Of a stretch of DNA of 64,000 nucleotides, positions 36,026 through 47,876 are shown piece after piece. The stretch covers positions 906,471 through 970,470 of the forward strand of contig NW_022985448.1 in assembly GCF_010093595.1 (NCBI RefSeq), read 5' to 3'. The position numbers were made by a program, and so were the translations under genes. This DNA comes from Mytilinidion resinicola. Its lineage: Eukaryota; Ascomycota; Dothideomycetes; Mytilinidiales; Mytilinidiaceae. Below the pieces are notes generated by a model, which was not told the DNA's origin, ran no database searches, and worked only from the letters and a program-made list of their open reading frames with translations. Positions within the stretch are counted from its first letter, which is position 1. Every line of letters starts with the position of its first letter.

Positions 36026-36956
36026 TGTGAAACGCCGTGTGCTGTCGACATGGCTTCTTTTTGAGACGAGATAGCCGGGGCTAGGAATCAGTTCGCAGAC
36101 TCAGGTTCCGGTTTGTCACGGGCTCGAGGGTTCTCCGTTAGAAACATTCTAGTTTTGGTATAAGTGTTCACGGCTTCAGTCGCGTATAACGGTTTGTTAG
36201 AAGCAGCGTGCTACGCGGTGTAACTACAATGTAGTGACCTATATGTAACTACGCGATGAACAGATCTGTAGATCGGATTGCTGGAAAGACGGTCAGAACA
36301 GGATGCTGGGCACGTCGGTTAAGGAGCGCCGTTTTTGGCTACAGAGAGTCACAAGATCAACTATGTAGAGAATAGTTTGTTAGACGCGGAGGGGACCTTG
36401 CAGTCATTTTTCCTACCAGATGAACGCGGTTGGCAATCAGATTCCTATATGGAAGCTTAGTAGACTGCTGAGAGACCTCAAGGAAGGATTCGACCCCTCG
36501 ATGACAAGAAGTCACATGATTAACTGTGTAAAGAGAAGTTTCTTGGACGCGACGTGCAACGCGACGTAGCCTCCTTGTGGTTGCTTTTCATAACATGAAG
36601 GACGAGGCTGGCAATCAGGACGGCGATAGAGGGTTAAAGAATGAGGTGGTGAGGTGCTTCGATAGCGAAAGCACCCAATGGTCACAAGAAGTAACGAAAC
36701 CAACTGCGTACATGGTTTTTTGTTAGACGCAGCGTGCCACGCCGTGGATACCCGTCATAGTCCCTTGTTTCTACAAGATGAACAGGCCTGGAAACCAGGT
36801 AGCCGACATGAGGCTCAGGATATGTTTTTGAGTTGCTTCTGTAGAGAAACATGCTCTCTAGTTATAAGAAGTTACGAAATCAACCATGCAGAGAGATTCT
36901 TGTTGAACGCGGCGTGGTTCCATCTTTCTACGTGATGACCGGGGCCGGAAATCAGG
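36026..36956. repeat. Array of about six diverged ~170-bp tandem repeats
   Basis: A unit with the order GTCACAAGAAG..AACCAACTGYGTA..TTTTGTTAGACGCRGCGTG..CACGC..GATGAACRSGSCTGG..AATCAGGA recurs. The clearest copies start near 36348, 36511, 36681 and 36862 (spacings 163, 170 and 181 bp). Two weaker ones start near 36026 and 36165. Copies share about half to two thirds of bases by eye and carry indels. There is no open frame that the units share. Confidence 0.75.
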
Positions 36957-37478
36957 ACTGCAGCTGAAGGATTCGGGTGATCTCGTTGAGGGCATCCGCG
37001 ATTTTTTTTTAATGAGAATTCACACTAACCAGCATAGAACGCAATACAGTAAGTTTGACGGCTTCGCAACCTTTTCTACTCATGTCGACCTAACCTACTA
37101 TTTCACAAGGCTAAAGCAGTTCCACAAGGCTCCAACGATACCTCTCTCCAACAAGAGGCCCGTCCGTACGAATATACTCACACAGGCAGAAAGCAAGAAG
37201 AGACCAGCCGCAGTTAGCACCAGCGCCTTCACTCGATCGAGCGAACCAATCCAAAACCAACGCAAGGGCCCCGCCCGGACGAAAATTTGATTTTACAAGC
37301 TTCTGCAGGAGTGAACAAGGGAAATACAGGATGTTGGAGATACATCAAGAGTGGAACTACTACTGTTATCCGCGTGGCGCCAGTAACCTCGACTAATGAA
37401 GAGTTTGCTTGGAAATGTTGAGAGGGCGGCGTAGCCGAAGTGCATCGAGGGACGAGTGATGTGGTGAGTAGAGGCCGA
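36957..37478. other. Intergenic after the repeat array, no gene seen
   Basis: A 92-codon plus frame (37012-37290) has no recognisable domain. It includes a run of nine T at about 37001. Confidence 0.5.
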
Positions 37479-38642
37479 TCAGGCTACCGCCGTCCTTGAC
37501 TGACGACCGTAAGTAGAAGTAAAATCGGCGGAATACTGCTTCCTTTGTGCAAGGGCAAGATCTTCGTATTTCTAGAACGGTGAATTAGTGGACATCCATG
37601 AAAGTAGGCAAGGAGGATAATCAGAAGCTATTTTTACCTTCTTCTCTGAAGGAGAGAGCGCCTTCCACTCAGTGCCGATTAGCTTGCTGGCATCTACGGA
37701 CTTAATTCCCTTCATTTCTCCACTCGCTCTGCGTTCAACGTTAAAATTCAAGAAAGCGTTCATCGCTCGCTTCACTTGTCGCTCGTCTTGGAGGCGATTG
37801 GTTTCTTTCGGGTATCTCCTGCTCGTCTTCTTCCCGGCATCCTTTAGCTTGGTATATTTATCTCGGATGGCGCGGCGCGCGTTGTTTGCGAGGCGGATCT
37901 GTTCGGGTGTATAACTCAGTATCCATGCCCTGTAGGCGGCCTCGTTCGCGGCCTTGTTCTGGTTGGCGAGGTGATTGTAGTGCTACAGATCTGTCAGATA
38001 AAATCGAGACGAAACGAATCGGCAACATGTTGGCGAACTGACCTCTCTCTCGGCTGCGGTCAAGGCTTTGAACTGTGCCGCCGCTTGCTTCGTAACCTCC
38101 GTAGGTAGTGTATCGCTGCCCTTTGCCTTTTTCTGCAGCTCTGAGACATAGACTAGCCAAGCATTATAAGGAAGGTCCCTGGGCGCAGTCAAGGCAGTCT
38201 CCTTGAGCTCCTTGAGGTGCGCTCTCTCCTCCGATATCTTCTTCCTGGCTTTGCCTGCCTCGGTCAGAACCCGTTTTGCGGGTTTCTTCTTCGGCGCGGC
38301 TTTCTTCGCCGCTCGCTTTTTCTTTGGCGCAGCCTTCTTTTTCGCTGCAGGCTTCTTCGTTGCTACCGTTTTCTTGGCAGCGGGCTTCTTGGCCACCGTC
38401 TTCTTGACCGTTGCTTTCTTCACCGTTTTCGCAGGCGTTTTCGCCGTGGCCGTGGCATAAGAACGGCGGGAAACAGCGTAGGCGAGCTTGTAGGCGTGCG
38501 ACAGACCCCCGACCGAGGCAATTGAGGTCGCATTTCGGGTGAGGACGGCGCGGTGGAAGACGCGTGAGATGCAGGCGAGGTCGTGTGTTGATGTTCTCGG
38601 TATATCAGCTGCCAAGCGGCAGAGGACGCCGCGGGCCGACAT
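37479..38642 (-). CDS. Mitochondrial HMG-box DNA-packaging protein (Abf2/Mhb1 type)
   Basis: Start MSARGVLCRLAADIPRTSTH at 38642; an in-frame upstream ATG (38753) would add a 37-residue extension. Three or more exons; the last ends QSRTAVA. After a mitochondrial-type presequence comes a histone-H1-like tract of Lys, Ala and Pro (about residues 68-120, many KKxxAKK units). Two HMG boxes follow: APRDLPYNAWLVYVSELQ... with KALTAAERE, and QVKRAMNAFLNFNVERR... with WKALSPSEKKKYEDLA. The family compacts mitochondrial DNA into nucleoids. The name Mhb1-like is from family memory; the H1-like tract is unusually long. Confidence 0.8.
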
Positions 38643-39174
38643 CGAGGCAGGACGTGATAAAACGCGGACGGGAAGCTGGCTTGGAGGCGTGCGACGACGA
38701 AAATGGCGTTGGGAGAGCGGGCTGATGGAGTGGAGTGGGTGAAATAGACACACAGGCTCGTCGTGGGTGTTGAGAACGGGGAGGTTGGTCGCGACTTGGC
38801 AGGGCTGGGACGAGCTTCGTCCTCCGGGTGAAGCGAGCTCGAGACACCGACCTCACGTCACCTTGGAACGCCCCTTGATGCCACCAGCCACACGTCGATA
38901 CGGTAGCTAGGTAGGTAATAATTGAAGCACGAGGGCTCGCAACACCAAAACAGTTCCATCTTCACGCTTGCCTAACTACTACTATCTACCCATATCCTAG
39001 AGCCCATTCCCCTCCACTGATAACAGCATCTCGAGGCTGACTAGCCAACCAAAAGCCACCTCACTTCGAAATCAATTCAAAGAAGAAGAAACCATTCAAA
39101 GTACTCCGTAGAAGATACCATTCAAACATAGGTAGAACACAACACCACCACCAACTCCCAAAAGACACACAGCA
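38643..39174. other. Intergenic between HMG gene and cysteine-rich gene
   Basis: Holds the HMG gene promoter and the 3' end of the next minus-strand gene. Rich in ACCACCAC and AAG runs; no gene is visible. Confidence 0.5.
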
Positions 39175-39880
39175 CTACCATTCCGGCACATACTCAAAAC
39201 ACCCCTGATCCCTCGTCACTTCAAGACACCCCACCGTATCACACGGCGCATCGCAAATGGTCCCCGCACTCACAAACACAACGAGCCCAGACAAGATGTC
39301 AGGGCCCCAGACTTGTACGCTCTCGTCCTTCGGATCCGCATCCCGAGCTCTGAGCCCGCGCTTGCACCCACAGAGATTACTGAATATGCCCGGCGAGCAC
39401 TGCGTCGTCGAGGCGTCGCATTCGACGTACGGCGTGCCGCGGCGACACTGCGCGGGGCACCGGGGCGGTTAGGGGCCGCTGTTAAGGTTGGGTACTGGGC
39501 GGTGAATTCCAAGTCGCGTCGTCACAGTAATTAGAGTCGGATGGAGGTGTTGGGGGACGGCAACGTAGGTCGCTAGGGCATTTGCGACAGTTGAGGTAGT
39601 GTTGTGGGCAGTGGCTCCATCCAGTTTGGTAGTCTGTCATTTCGGATTTGCCGTTGTCGTTGATGCCGTTGAGGTGACTAGCCACTAATGGGTGAGGGCG
39701 GCAGCATCGTGGGTCCTTTAGGCATTTGCGGCAGTCTAGGCGGCGGGGTGGGCAGGTGGTGGAGTATTCTGAGACGTCGACATTCTTTCCGGAGGCGTGG
39801 ATGGAAATCTCATTTTGCGCTACTGGAGGGTGGGTAAAGACGGTGAGAACAACTAGGACAGAGGGGAGGAGCTTCTTCAT
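39175..39880 (-). CDS. Cysteine-rich secreted protein, fungal, unknown function
   Basis: Start MKKLLPSVLVVLTVFTHPPV at 39880 is a signal peptide with a basic start and a hydrophobic core. The mature part carries two copies of a C-P-x5-C-R-K-C-x-x-D-x-R-C motif (CPPRRLDCRKCLKDPRC and CPQHYLNCRKCPSDLRC). A downstream exon-like stretch (stop at 39175) adds CRRGTPYVECD, CSPGIFSNLCGCKRG, CDAPCDTVGC and ends FEYVPEW. I cannot connect the two parts in frame with a canonical intron: the 48-nt GT..AG intron with a CTAAC branch puts the second part out of frame. It may be a frameshift or a missed small exon. A secreted effector-like or surface role is possible. No known domain is recognised. Confidence 0.6.
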
Positions 39881-40079
39881 GATCAGTGGTCGATCAGCAT
39901 AACATCAGAGTGCGCACTTTTTAAGAGGAGAAAGGGAATGTTCATGCGGAATGTTCTCTGCGGCATGCCAGGATATCCTGTTTGATTGGTAGACATTGAC
40001 TTTCTGGAATGTGAGAACTTCATTAAGCTTCCCCTAGCTCACCATCCAGGCAATCTGAGGACAGAGTAGAAACCCGACT

Positions 40080-40985
40080 CTACCATTTCTCAATATATGG
40101 CCTAAGGTCGATCTCCCAGGCAAACGTCGACCGATGCTGAGTATGCAACTGCCAATAAACTTCCGCAATCTGCCTGAGGTTAGCAAGGGCGTAGCGAAAA
40201 GATATCCCAAATAACTCACCCCATCAGCGCTCAACTTGGCATCAGCAGGTGCATCCTTGAGCCACTCCTTAGTTCGCGGGATATCGATAACCCCGTCAAT
40301 GATAGCGTGAGACACATGCACGCCCTTCGGACCAAATTCCCTAGCCAGCGACTGGCTCAGCGCTCTCAAGGCGAACTTGCCGCTCGCGAAAGACGACATC
40401 TGTGCTGAGCCTCTGATGGATGCCGTGGCGCCAGTGAAGATGAGAGCTGGGGGGTATTTAGACCCCTGCTCGACGCCTTTCAGGAGTAAGGGCAAGGTTG
40501 CTTTTGAGAATAGGAAAGCGCCTTTCCTATACGCGTGTTGGATCAATGAAAGCGGAGCAGTAGATCTACGGAGTTACTTACCCACTGACATCCAGACCAG
40601 CCGTGAAGTCTTCCTCGGTCAGTTCTAGGAACGGTTTGCGGACGAATCTACCGCTCGCATTGAACACGGCCGCCTTCTAGCTGTCAGAATCTCATCGGGG
40701 TCCAAACAATAGAAGCATCGAAAAACTCACAGCAGCGCTCACACCCGGACCAAACTCTTTCTCTATCTTCTCAAACGCAGCATCCACGCTCTTCGAATCA
40801 GAGATATCAGTACTGATTCCGATCGCCTTGCCTCCGTTGCCATTGATCTCTTTCGCGAGGGACTCGAAATTCTCGGGATTCCTGGCAAGAAGAACGACGG
40901 GATAGGCGGCCGCGAATTTCCGGGCGACTGCGGCACCAGTTCCAGGACCGACGCCCGCGACGATTGCGACAAGCTTAGATGCCAT
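40080..40985 (-). CDS. Short-chain dehydrogenase/reductase, NAD(P)-binding
   Basis: Start MASKLVAIVAGVGPGTGAAV at 40985 with the cofactor motif GVGPGTG. Five or so exons end IDLRPYIEKW at 40080. NASG, then ALIFTGATASIRGS (catalytic Ser region) and FASGKFALRALSQSLA (where the usual YxxxK Tyr is replaced by Phe, reading SFASGK), are visible. An atypical or inactive SDR is possible since the active-site Tyr seems missing; FASGK is known in atypical fungal members. About 240 residues. Single-domain cytosolic enzyme of unknown substrate. Confidence 0.75.
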
Positions 40986-42164
40986 TTTTGATGAAGTTGA
41001 GTTTATTGAACTTGAGAGTGTTTTATTTAAAGAATCTTGTTCGAGAGAGAAGACAGAAGAGAGATCGAGAAACGGTGATGGCTGAGAGATTTAATATAGA
41101 GAACTTCTGTTTAGTTAACAAAGATGCGGGCGGGGAGTTGATTTGTCAATGACGGACAGAGAGACTGCGATGCGCGAGGTATGTCATAATCATGGTCAAT
41201 GGCGCTATCGGCTAGCGTGGCATTTCAAATACAACTTCTCGATACATTATTTGCCTACGTATACATGCATATATTCCTCGGGCTACCTGATCGAAACGTG
41301 ATTGAACCTGGCTATGTTGTATGCGTCAAGTCGTTTTCAAGTGATACTGGAGGATAGCCACGCGATCAACATAATCAGTGCATGGATGAATTTGGGATGC
41401 TAATGTCTATCGATTTCTGATATATTTCAGTACGCCATAGACCTTCCGTGCATGACAAGTCAACAAAACCCTCGGAGCTGGGCCTAAAATCCAAGGAGAC
41501 GAACATACTGGATTGCGGTTCTACTCCGAGATCTAGACGAACACCACTGGTTATACATTTGTAATCATGATTCCGAGTACATGATAACATCGTAGGAAGC
41601 CTTCCTGGGAGAGCACTCGCTAGGCGATTCTATAGGTATGAACACTAACCACCGATCATCTTTTCATCGCCGACGCATATCATATTGAGAGATGTTTCTC
41701 ACCATCAAACCACCCGTATCATAGAGAGAACATCAGGGGTAGTCTGCAGGCAAGCAGGGCTTTCGGCCCATTGGGTTTCCTCTCCGCTATTCGTTTAACT
41801 TTATGCGGCCATTGAACTGGGCTGCCAAGTAGATAATGTAGCGTGTTCGAACTCGATCATCGATTTTCGTCCGGTTCGTTCTAGGGTAATTTCCCAGAGA
41901 TTCCTATACCGTTAGCAGAAACACGCTTGTCCAGTTTCAGTCACAGTGCAGCGTGGTGTGTACAAGCCAGTGTGTGGCGAGTTGATTGTGGTTCGTGCCA
42001 GAAACAGGTATCTTCCGCCTTCGCTGCTCCATGCTTTTCATTCCGTTGCCGAAGTCGAATAAGAGATTTACTCCGTTCCATTGGCTTGACCGCAAATACA
42101 CAGAGTCTCGTGAAGCCCGGCCCATCAAGCCATGAAATTGTCGTCAACCCAAATCCGCACTCCC
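40986..42164. other. Intergenic, no gene seen
   Basis: 1.2 kb between the SDR start and the L26 stop. Open frames are short and have no recognisable domain. Confidence 0.5.
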
Positions 42165-42797
42165 CTACTCCTTCGACCTCTTCGACTTCGCCTCCCTGCC
42201 GTTGCTTTTGCGGTCCAGAATGTTTTCGCGGTCACGGTCGAGCTTGAGCTTGGTCTGGTTTTGATTAGCATTGGCGCTGGTGCTACCCTTCTTTTGCGAT
42301 ACGTACGATCACCACTTTTGAGGGGGCTGCGAGCAGTTAGCAATAGATCATTAATGATTGGAGGGCAGATCTTACCAATGCCAAGAGGCACACTCTGGCC
42401 GCTGGTCTTCTCCCGGGTAACACGCTCGACGTGGATCACGTATTTGAGACGGTAGACAGACGTGACTTTTCCTTCGCGACCTTTGTTGCTGAATCCCAAT
42501 TCCCGTTAGAATGGCCGATCCCGATGGCTGCGAAACAGGTGCTAGGACGAGTACGTACCTTCCCCGTACAACGATAACCTCGTCGTCCTTTCGAATGGGA
42601 ATCGAGCGGACACCGCCGTACTTCTCACGGAGCCTAGAGAAACCAATGAGCAAGGCCCCGGACAGAGACATGGCGGGCACTCACTCCTTGGAAAGCGGCG
42701 CGCTCATGATGGTTCGGCGCACGCTGCTGGGGGCCTGGAAATGGGCCTTCCTGCCCTTCCTCCGGCTGGAGTGCAACGCTGAGTTTATCTTCGTCAT
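42165..42797 (-). CDS. RPL26: 60S ribosomal protein L26 (uL24)
   Basis: Start [20 protein letters not shown] at 42797. Five exons give about 136 residues; one exon is only 20 nt (PSKVVI). The KOW region reads [23 protein letters not shown] (here [15 protein letters not shown]), then [20 protein letters not shown]. The C-terminus reads [19 protein letters not shown] and is basic to the end. The protein binds near the polypeptide exit tunnel of the large subunit. The exon pattern is confirmed by the unbroken family match at every junction. Confidence 0.95.
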
Positions 42798-43266
42798 GGT
42801 GGGCGATGTGTCGGTGGAACTGCGAGGTCGTCGTTGTCTGCGCGCGGCTTCAATTGTGGGCGACGAGCAGAAGTTCTCGCTTAGAGATTAGCGCCTCGGG
42901 CTCCGGCGAAACAGTGCAGCCGGCCGTGGCCTTGGCGGCGATCTGGGGTCTTCCCGTTCGAGCAAGTCGCGTTGAGTGGTGATCGCTAAGAACTTCGACC
43001 AGGCCCTCACTCCGCCCGCGTCGTGCACCTCGCGCGCGCCCTCGGTCCGTCTCGAAGAACGCCAGCGAGGCTCTCCTCTGGCTTTTTGCTTCATTCATCT
43101 GTGCGCGCGTGGAGCGTGGAGTGAGAGCGACCGACGTGTTCCACGCCTCATCCTCATTGACGACCTCACTAGAACTGCCTTTCCACACTCTACACCTCCA
43201 TGAATTCTATACCCCGGAAAGCGAGATCCGCGCGGAAGGTGTCTGTGGTAGCCTAGCGGCTTCGCG
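42798..43266. promoter_or_regulatory. Divergent promoter of RPL26 and the AT-hook gene
   Basis: 469 bp separate the two start codons. GC-rich; no clear named element was found. Confidence 0.4.
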
Positions 43267-46200
43267 ATGGCACCCAACGACTTCTATCCCACGAGGAACA
43301 ACTATTACAACGCGCAGACAAACTCGTCGCAACAATATCCCGGACATCAGGGCCAGAATACAGCTGGACAATCCACGAATCGCACCTACCAGGCCCATAA
43401 TGCGGCGACAAGCCAGCCGGACTACATGTCATATTCGGCACAAGCATACAATGGACAGCAGGGGGCCTATGGACAGCAACAGGATGGGTCATGGAGCAAT
43501 AATACAGCCGCGGAGGCATTGAGAAATCTCAGCAACGCTGCCTACGCAACTGGTAGCGCCACGGCCGTCAGCAGTGGTGGCTTCACTCCGACAAACGCTG
43601 CTCCCTCGAATCGCTACTCGACTACGGTTACGCAGCCACAGCAAAATCAGTATGAGGCAGGACTGAGCAGCATTCAAGCGCATGCTTCCTACGGGCAGAC
43701 ACAGCCCAGGCCGAGTAGTATCAACGCGACCGCTAATGCGCGGGCCCCTCCGGCTCCAAGTCAAGGGCTTCAATCACCAACAGTCGCAGCCGCATATCCG
43801 TCGCAACGTGTCCAAGCGACCTTCAATCAGCAGAGATCAGCAAGTCCTGCCCATCCTACTTTTCAGGCAGACCACAGCTCGGCTCACTCGAGTTCAAAGA
43901 AACAGTCGAGTTCTGTTTCGTCGGCTCAGTACACAGACTTCAGCAACAGAGTCCTTCCGCATGTCACGGAGCCACCGCGGACTTCCCTTCCAGCTGCCGT
44001 CTCAGCTTCGTATATTTATGGAGACCGTCAGGCTTCAGCGCCAGTAATACAGACGACAACTAACCATTTCGAGCAGCCCACGATTACTGTTGACCCTATG
44101 CAAGTCTATGACCCATGGAGGGAATATGAGCGGAAGCAGGAAGCATTGCGAGCCCAAAAGGCTGCCGAAGAAGCTGTCCTAGCTGAACAAAAAAGGAAGC
44201 AAGATGAAGCGAAGAGGGCTGAAGTGACTAAGAAGAAGGCCGAGGAGGAGCGCAAGAAGGCGGAAGAAGAGAGGAGGTTGGAAGAGCAGCGACATGTTGA
44301 GGCGGAAAGGCGCTCCCTTGAACCCCAGGTTCCAGTGCACGTACCAGCTTCAGTCCCAGAGAAAAAGCCGAAGAAGCCAAGAACGCCTAGAAAGAGTGCT
44401 AACTCTAGAAGCGTAACGACTACGTTGACCGACGCTGCTCATGCTTCAAGTAGCGCCCAGGACACCGAAGCGGAGATCAGGGCCCTAATGGCCAAGATGA
44501 GGGAGCTCAACGGCAAAGATCCCGCATTACTCGCAAAGATCTGGGAAGAAGAGAGAAGAACTCATGTTGCAAGCCAGCAAGCTAGATCCTCTCAGACACC
44601 GACGGCGCCTTCACCCACCGTGCAAGCAGGTCAAATACCTCGTGCGCAAGGGCAAAAGGCGGCCACTACAAAAACTCCCATGACAAGTCAAAGGCAGGGT
44701 CCCGCTATCAATGGAACAAGCACCAACGGCGCAAGCAATATCTCAGTTCCTCCACCACCAGCAACAGCTCCGGCTGTTCAGACCCATACTCAGCCGCCTC
44801 AAGTACAGCAAACGCATACACCAGCTCAAACACCAAAACCAGTTCGACAGCAGAAAGGAGGCACTATTTGGCCACCCGACAAGACACAACTGCTCGCTGA
44901 GACCGCGTCTCTATGGCTTAATCAGATCCCGGAGAACAAAGATAAACCAATTACTGCAGCTCACATTCTACGCATGCTTCAGAGCAATCCTTCCTACGTT
45001 GACCTTTGCGAACAACTTGAGAGAATGGGTCTAAAATTGGATAGGGCTCTATTTGCAAAGTCGTTATTAGCAGCGGTCCCAGATGTCAATTCAGCGTCCC
45101 GCCAATCCGCCCAGGCAGCACAACGTCCACCGCCTGCCGATCCTCAACCAAGTGGTGGAGCCAATTCTCGACCAAATGGTAGTGCCAATTCTCAACCGAA
45201 TGGTGGAGTCAGTTCATCAACCAGCATCTCGAGGAACACTAGCACAGCCGTCCAGCCAGGACCAAAGAGTCAAGCTGCAAATGGGTTCTCCGTCCAGACG
45301 GCTACCGGACACATGGAGAATGTACCGCCAGTCTCCAAGAACCCTCCTCCCGAAGCTGCGGTTTCAAACACGCCTTACCATGATAGCTATCCTCCATTTC
45401 CTGAAGCAGACTCGCCACCTTACATGCCTCAGGATGACTCTCCGCCGCCGCTGCCCGCACCAGTGGCACAAATGATGCCCAAACAAGAGCCACCGAGAGA
45501 TACACTCAAGCCAGCGAATAAAGAAGAAGCTGCAAGAAAACGAGACTTTAGCGAGTTCGTCGATTTGACAGCTCTGTCAGATGAGGATGATTTGCCTCCG
45601 GTAAAGAAGTCAAAAGCCGAACAAAACTTCCCACGTCAGTCCTTGCCTGGATCCGCGCCTCTAAGTGTTGTGGATTCATACGTACCTAGTCCGAATTTCG
45701 GACGGTTCCCAATAGTGCCATCACAACCAGCGCATGGCACCACAACCCCACCTACAAAAGATCCAAGGTTCACCAACATCGTCCAACCGATAAATAAGAA
45801 GAAAGCGCTTCGACGATCAGGATACGACATCAAGACAATTGCTCGCGACGTATTACTTGCCACGGGACGACATCCAAGCATGCGACCTTTGAACGCCCAT
45901 CTGGAACCTTTAAAAAGCTCGTTTGCCGAAGTAGACAACACTTCAGACCTGAGCACCCTAAGATGGGATATTATAGATCCTGGAGAACCACCGAAAGGTT
46001 ATTTTCAAAACAGTCTATTCACGCAAGAGCAAGAAGACGCCGATGACGAAGACGACAGCGATGACGATCACGCGAGGGCCAGAGCGCGACCACAGGTCGT
46101 CGTCCGGCAGTCAATTGGCACTGGGGGAGGCGGAGGGATGAGTTCTTTCTCTGAAACACCGTCTTTAAGCGGCCTTCTAAAGGAAGGTTCTAAGAAACGT

Positions 46201-47345
46201 GGACGTGGAAGACCACCTCGGGCGAGCTACCCCGTTACTTCTAGACCATACGGATTTGGAGATGGCGCGACTTCCAGTCCCCGTACAAAACCGCCGCCTA
46301 CGAACAGAGCAGCTGGGGGTGAAAGAGTAACAAGTTCACGGCCTTCTGGTTCGGGTGGAAATCCTGAAACATCGCGTTCGTCAGCATCTGCAGCTGGTTC
46401 AGCTACGAATGCTAGTCAATTCCGTTCTAGTGGTACAGGTACAGGGTATGCCGCATTACGAGAGCATAATGCAGACGGAACGCCCATCAAGAAGAGAGGA
46501 CGACCCGTTGGGTGGCGTAAAGCCATACACGGATCCGCAGAAGCCCAAGGTCGCGAGGTCGCCCGCCAACCAAGCGGGTTGCGCAATGTCAGTACTGCAG
46601 GTGCTGACTCCTCAACCACAAAAGCTGCTAGAGGTGCCAAAACATCCGGCAAAATTAGAAGCGAACCCAATTATCAAGTGTTCAAGTGCAAGTGGCAGCT
46701 TTGCACCGCAGAGTTGCACAACCTTGAGACTTTGAGGAAGCACGTGGAGAAGATTCACGGTAAAGCAGCTGCACATGGAGGATTCGACTGTTTATGGGAG
46801 GCCTGTGGAAAGGACGTCATATTCTACGATAAGAGAACAGGCCATTCTGAACAACGTCACCAATATTTCGACTTCGACAATCTCTCTAAATGGCGCGAGC
46901 ACCTGGAGCTGAAGCACTTCGGGCCCCTAGCCTGGACTATGGGCGATGGTCCACCAAGTGGGCTCTCGGGTGAGTAGAACGGCTAAACAGATATAAATCA
47001 TGCTAATGTGTACTAGATGCGGGACATAACTCGGATGCGAACATGAGCGACCACCGTGCAAGGCGCGCCACCCCTAGGATATCAGCACCATCGTCTCTTC
47101 ACGACAGTCCTGGCGTCGGCCGTGCTGCTGAAAGCACAGCGCCCAAACCCCCTCGGCGGGGAAGACCGCCCAAACCATCGCAAGAACAGGTTGCGCAAGA
47201 GACGGAGGATACAATGCTCAAGAAGAAGAGGGAAGTCGGGCCTGGAGTAGACAAAGGAGGGGCTAGACTTGTAACTCCGAAGCGGCGTCGCGGATTCGAC
47301 GACGCAGAAGACTTCGACGAACTGATCGTCGACAAGGAGGACTAG
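43267..47345 (+). CDS. Large AT-hook / C2H2 zinc-finger nuclear protein
   Basis: Exon 1 (about 43267-46967) starts MAPNDFYPTRNNYYNAQTNS; an intron (gtgagt..ctag) joins a second exon ending IVDKED at 47345. The product is about 1,340 residues. The first ~280 residues are Gln/Tyr/Ser-rich and disordered. A charged coiled coil (about 280-350) follows, then a Pro/Gln-rich linker and a short helical domain (QLLAETASLWLNQIP). A SUMO-interacting-like motif (FVDLTALSDEDDLPP) sits near residue 763, and a domain with IARDVLLATGRHPSMRPLN near 850. Three AT-hooks (RGRGRPPRA, KKRGRPVGW, RRGRPPKP) bracket two C2H2 fingers (CKWQLC..H..H and CLWEAC..H). A chromatin or transcription role is inferred from these parts; I do not recognise a named orthologue. 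Confidence 0.85.
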
Positions 47346-47876
47346 TAGGGGCATAGGTAGCAGTAGTGCTCTCATCGGTACAAATCTTAGGGTTGCAGGC
47401 ATGGCATCTCAAAGGTTCATGGAAGCGATTGCGAATTTGGAGTTATTTGTTACAAGGAATACCCCTTTTGCTGCAATCGGGGGACAGAATCTGTATCATA
47501 GGTACGGCTCTATCTGCTGGCAGCAGATCTTGAGGGCATGAAACAGTTAAGGTATGCGGTCAAGGATCAAAATAGTTCTGATACCAATGAATTCAACGGA
47601 ATGCATTCATCGCTGCCACATTGACCGATTCACTTCCCGTAAACGCCTGTTAATGCTAGAAAAGTCCCTTTTGGCAGCACTGGCCCCTCAGAATCCTGAT
47701 AAACGCCGTATTCTTCAAGGCGACCGCTCCTGCTTCGAAACAGCTCACTCGAGGAATTGAGCAGAAGAGTACATAGAAGATCTGCCATCTATTCCCTGAC
47801 ATTCTCCTCTCAGACGTCGTCCTATACACCATGGCGTAGAAATGTAGTCGGCCTAAAGCTCCCAGAAGTCATACAT
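47346..47876. other. Intergenic between convergent genes
   Basis: Contains the 3' ends of the AT-hook gene and OST4. No gene is visible. Confidence 0.5.
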
